64,000 bases of DNA from assembly GCA_020081605.1 (NCBI GenBank), contig JAHREC010000013.1, positions 7,006,001 through 7,070,000 on the forward strand, read 5' to 3'. The notes below the pieces were generated by a model. That model made no database searches. It was not told where the DNA came from and saw only the letters and a list, made by a program, of their open reading frames with translations. Position 1 is the stretch's first letter; each line of letters begins with the position of its first letter. Position numbers and translations under genes: made by a program. Positions 59,409 through 64,000 of this stretch are shown here, in pieces. The DNA is from Albifimbria verrucaria (taxonomy: Eukaryota > Ascomycota > Sordariomycetes > Hypocreales > Stachybotryaceae).

Positions 59409-60498
59409 TCATCCAGAATAGTAACTTTGGTCGAAATATGCTTGACTAGCATAGCTGCTACCAAGAACTTCACTGATAGAAATGGCTGAGCTGAGCTTCT
59501 TAATAGTGCCAGGGCGTGAGGCAGGTACAGATCCCGCTCCACTATTAGCGAATTCTCCATAGAATACAGTAGATGGAGGGGCACCACTAGTGCTCCAATC
59601 TCGCCATCCCGCCTTGTTGATGACGGCAGACATCTTTGTGTTCTGGAATACAACCCTAGAGTATGGTCTCCACGGGCGGCCGAGATAGTAGGCCCCTGCG
59701 GTGACTATTTTGGCCAGAAACACCGGCGACATCGCAGTTATTGAAGACATAGTATGAGCCAGAATTGTCATTGGTATCTCGGCCGTTGGCTAAATAACGA
59801 TTAGCTAGGATCAGAGAGCAAGGTCCAGCTAGTAAAGTATTGTGCTCAGATATGGTAAAATGCCTGAAAATACACTTACCTGTAATATATCCAAGGGACT
59901 TAGCCACGACGCGAATGTCGTTACGCTCGAACCAGCTTCTGGCTTTCTGGCCAAAAATGAAATCCGTAGCACCGATGATCTGATTCTTTACGTAGATCTG
60001 ATTTCCCTCATTGCTGAGAACCGTATCCTGGAACCCTTCGAATTTGTTTCCGTAGTAGCCGCTGTCAGCATATGCGCTCAATGCAACAGCTTGGCTGCCC
60101 TCGCCATAGTCATTCACAACATTCACGTTGTAAAGACGGAAGCCTTTGGCCTTGACGCGTAGCGTGGCTGTGCCATCATTGTTGAGTCCATCCTTCTGGG
60201 ACTTGTTGCTCACTACTGTGACAGCATTGGCAGCGTAGGATGTATCATCAGTGGTGTATCCATAAATGGTCAACTGCGCTGTTCTGGCGCTGACAAGTAC
60301 TTGTTCCCGGTAGTTGCCAGGTTGGATGAAGACACACTGCTTGCCTGAAGCGCTGGTGGACAAGGAATTCACTGCTGCTTGGATGGTGGTGAATTGCCCG
60401 CCCGATTTGGCAACGGTAATACAACCAGCAGGAGGCGTTGTTCGAGAGGCGCCATAGGCCGACGCAATCAGGCCGAAAATGACAACAAATGGCTTCAT
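59409..60498 (-). CDS. Secreted pectin methylesterase (CE8)
   Basis: De-esterifies homogalacturonan, preparing pectin for hydrolases and lyases. Signal peptide MKPFVVIFGLIASAYG, then the right-handed beta-helix with ITVAKSGGQFTTIQAAV and IQPGNYREQV. Catalytic residues sit in FEGFQDTV and GATDFIFGQ (both Asp), and the substrate Arg in YLGRPW. Intron complement(59790..59879) joins GYIT to ANGRDTNDNSGSYYV. One frame change in the AAAA run just before 59715 (one A too many). Corrected 999 coding bases, 332 aa, the typical single-domain fungal size. Confidence 0.93.
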
Positions 60499-63400
60499 GA
60501 TGTTACTGTATGGGTGTTCCTAATCATCTGCCAAGGCAAGTCAAGTGGATAGGATACGTTTGCCAGTTTGGACCCAGAATCATTTTAAGTCTTCTTTCGA
60601 TTTGTCGTCACGTTGCAACTACCGATGGTCTAGTGTACACAATATCCCTATTGTGTATGGGGTAGATGGTGGGAGATTGCATCGCTATTTTTCCGGCAAT
60701 CAGGTGGTTCTTCGGCACACACCTTATTGGTGGATCTAACATGACTGGGGAGATTTTCCATAGACGGAGGTTTGAAATTGACGTCCTTTAAAAACTGTGA
60801 CGGCATCTTTGCCTGGTGTGTTAGGTAGCCTTTGCATACGACAGTGCACCGCGGTGTAATTGAGAGCGAGTAGGCAGCTATTGGTTTTTCTATTCTGATG
60901 GGCTCGCGATATCACTTGCAGAAGTGTAGACCTGGCACCACAACACGATTTGAATGGAGCCAACCTAAAGCCCCTACCATTCTGCTTTGTACACCATGAT
61001 TTAGCTTGCCATACGCAGATTAAGTCTGCATCTCGCTTGATATGTGAAGAATAAAACCCCACGGCCGCCTCACAATGTTTTCTGCAGCGCAGCAACACGA
61101 AAATAAATGAAAAAATGCCGAGGGATCTCTGGCATGCAATGAAAGGGCTGATAATAATTCTTCACGTTTCGTAATTGAGTACTATCTCGGCTAATGAACG
61201 TCATGGATCCTTCACCAGTTGCAATTCGGTTTGATCGATGCATAACTGGCACTCGAGTGCTCCGCAAGTCGCACACACGAGTTTATAGTAGAATCAATAG
61301 CGAACTAATAGAATATTAGGCTCTTATTACTCAAACAACGTAGTTTCCTTTCACACGAAACCCATTGTATAAGACAAATATATAAACATTGTGCTAATTC
61401 TTTTCCAAATAGGAATCAACATAGAGACTACTTGGGCTGGCACTTTGCTCTAGTAGGATTTAGGGACGGTAAGAGCAGAATGCTCAGATATGTCGATTTA
61501 AATACGCACTACATTGTTCAGTGGGAAGAAAAGACCCAAACAGTTTGACATTCATGATAATCAGAAGACAATGATGTAGGTGTAAACAACCTGGATAGTT
61601 GCTAAACTATCTACATAGAAATATATTTATTAGGTGCATTATCTAGCTTACAATCAGGTACATGCCCACGATTAGCTCTGCCTTCAGACCTCACTCTCTC
61701 GTTAGTCGTAAGAATCACTTGAGCATAGGTATGAGCTATTTAGTAAGGGTCTGTAGAATTCAACGAGACACATACATCATTAGGCCTTTATCAAGGTTAC
61801 TGAATGGAATGCTAGGACAATCCAAGGTTCCTCACAATTTCTCAAATTGAAGAGTTCACTATACTTGCCTTTGATATACTGCCTCCTATAACTTGTGTCC
61901 ATTTTGAAATATCAGAGTAGCTAGGCTCGTTGCTTGATGGAAAGGGTTACAGACAATTCCAACATCACCTTGCATTTAAAACTCGTTAGCGGTGTAAATA
62001 AACAAAGGGGTACACATATTGGACAGTGATTTGTTGTTAGCCAGCACGTTGTCCTCACTCCAAATTTGGAAAGGGACATTGAGGGGTTCATTTCTCTTTT
62101 GACTCTCATGGCGCAACTGAACATTCACATGATTGATTCGGCCACTTAGTGTTGCCCACATGGTGAAAAGGCGTTGTAGGGTAAGTGAAAAGTGGACATG
62201 ATGTCCAAGCGCCATCACGTCATCGAGGCCCTGATGATCACGCAAGCAAATCCATCGGAATACTTGTTTCTGTATCCTTGAAGAAATAGCATGCTGCAAT
62301 CGCAGTCCAGTGGCAAAGTGGTAGGATAGCTCCACAAGGCCAGGTCCATCAATAAACTTCATTTCTTTGGGCTCCCTCCCGCAAGGGAAGGGAATTTAAC
62401 TGGTGAATGATCCTGGAAGATGCCTCGGAAACACAGCCGAGGATTGGTTATTGATTGGTAAGATTTTTAGCGCCCGCGTGAAAATAGGAAGGCGGCATCA
62501 GTGTCACAAATGTGATGGTGAGATAAGAACACGGCAGGCTATCAAGGAAACCCCGGTCCTCGTATGTCTGACATTATTTTATTATGATTCCTTAACATAT
62601 GGCTCTTCCATTACCTCTTTAGGCATATGTTCTCAGAGTGGAAACTACAAGAACACCTGCTGAAACGGAAACTATCACGATATCGAATTACGCTAGTCCA
62701 TGCAATCGTAATCTGTCTGTGACAAATAGCATCAGAGTTGCGCTCAAAACAATATGGAGCTTACATTTGGGATGCTTTTGATCCGTACTTTGGAGAGGGC
62801 TAGTTTCTGTTCAACTTGGATGACGCTTTGATGACGCTTTCGTTGGGCTATTTCAGGAGGTCTCTCAACCGAGTGCGTCAATGGCCTCTCATGTGTTTTG
62901 CTTCTCACATTAAAAAGGAGGCCAGCATGAATAGTGCTTCGATATCTGGAATGGAAGAGGGAATGAGTATATGGGAAAACGGATTGAACTACATGAAAAC
63001 TGCCAGGACGGTCGGTTGTGTCCTTGGTGGAATCCCTCTGTCAACTTAACATCTTAGACCATGAACAAGTTATAGTATTATGTTAATCAAATGGGTTCAA
63101 CCCAGCATCTGGATTTCGGCCTATAACGTAGAATATGAAAAGAGTACTTGGCAACAGCCTCAAGCTGATCAGTATAGGTTTTAAAGGGTGCGATAACGAT
63201 CGTTCTCACTAAATGTATCAACTATACTGAACTCTTTGTCCATCGGTTCCTTAATTGGCCTGCAAAGGATGCATTGTATCCAGGAAGGGTGTTTTTTCCA
63301 TATGAGCAGCTGACATATATCCCACTGTTATGGGAATTAATACCGTTGTTACCACATTGTTTTATGACCAGATAACTATTCCCTTGTTCGGAGGTGAAAG

Positions 63401-64000
63401 GTGAGCATGTGCAGTATTCTCTGGTCTTGTCAGCATTGTTGCTAATTATGGAACCTACTTATGAATCGAGTTACATTACCACTTGTGATCTATGGTTGGC
63501 AGTGCTGGGTGGACAATTTTGGAAGCTTCGGTCAGCGTAATCCAACCAATGTTCCGATACACAGTTTCAAACTTTGGCTCAGTACTGAATTCCTTTACCA
63601 CCGAGGACGCTTCGTGAAATACACCCGCGGGCGAAAGATCATGGGAAAAATATCTGATCCAACAATGAATATTTCTGAACTAAGAACAGCCCAGTATTAC
63701 TTTTCTCTTTTGAACGTGGTAGGTCATAATTGAGGTGCCCAGCTCATGGTATCAACTTGAATAATAATAAAGCTACCTGAATAGTCTCCTGGATTTCTCA
63801 AAGCATGTTGCAACTTTTTAAATGCCCTAAACTCTAACCCTTTTCTCCAGGTGCAGTGTCACTGCTTTGTCCTTAGCTTCGGCTTGTCAGATGCGTTCGA
63901 GAACATCGAACGAAGACAAGCATTAACAAACGAAGTCTGCAATTAGAAGGTCATATATCCAAACCTTATATTTAATTAGCCTAAGTGACGTTTTCCCACA
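60499..64000. other. 3.5 kb without an assignable gene
   Basis: Open frames at minus 61976-62362 (128 codons), plus 62816-63049 and plus 63461-63733 have plausible amino-acid composition but no motif I can name, no clear introns and no signal peptides. AT-rich overall. Left unannotated. Confidence 0.4.

Noticed and set aside
1..64000. Calling the broken genes pseudogenes
   Set aside because: Breaks are almost all single-base and run-associated, reading frames elsewhere are clean, and corrected lengths are family-normal.

Overview
The window reads as genomic DNA of a filamentous ascomycete. Genes are split by short introns (about 50-80 bp, GT...AG with one GC...AG). Secreted enzymes dominate, along with fungal Zn2Cys6 regulators. 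The gene at 16161-18204 matches, as far as I can recall that protein, the bilirubin oxidase of Myrothecium (Albifimbria) verrucaria across the whole length. That points to Stachybotryaceae (Hypocreales), probably that species or a close relative.

Layout: 0-12 kb has a CBM1-bearing acetyl xylan esterase (cut by the window start), a secreted subtilase, a carboxylesterase-like protein, and a divergent pair of a bacterial-type P450 and an allantoate-permease-type MFS carrier. About 4.4 kb without an assignable gene follows, then bilirubin oxidase. From 21-30 kb come a GH16 glucanase, a GHL6-type glycoside hydrolase, a tyrosinase, an orphan GT2-like protein and a proteinase-K-type subtilase. From 33-39.5 kb lies a giant STAND (NACHT-like, NLR-like) ATPase of about 2,100 aa with a long TPR-like tail. 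From 40-48 kb: an M14 carboxypeptidase, a BMT6-like rRNA methyltransferase, a microbial-type PARG and an M43 metalloprotease. From 48-57 kb: a C2H2/Zn2Cys6 regulator divergent from a diverged complex I PSST subunit, an NLP (NPP1) protein, a second Zn2Cys6 regulator and a Dabb-domain protein. From 58-60.5 kb: a seven-TM protein and a CE8 pectinesterase. The last 3.5 kb holds nothing I can name.

Themes: at least ten products look secreted and act on plant wall polymers, protein or phenolics. This fits a saprotroph or plant-associated fungus, and the region resembles accessory rather than housekeeping chromosome. The STAND protein, the PARG, the diverged PSST copy and the orphan GT are the least ordinary members.

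Quality caution: nearly every gene is interrupted by single-base frame breaks, mostly one missing base in a mononucleotide run. Correcting them restores whole-codon proteins of normal family length (bilirubin oxidase to exactly 572 aa, M43 to 292 aa, BMT6 to 419 aa, M14 to 423 aa). I therefore read them as base-calling errors of the assembly, not as pseudogenes. Coordinates below span each gene from start to stop including introns.
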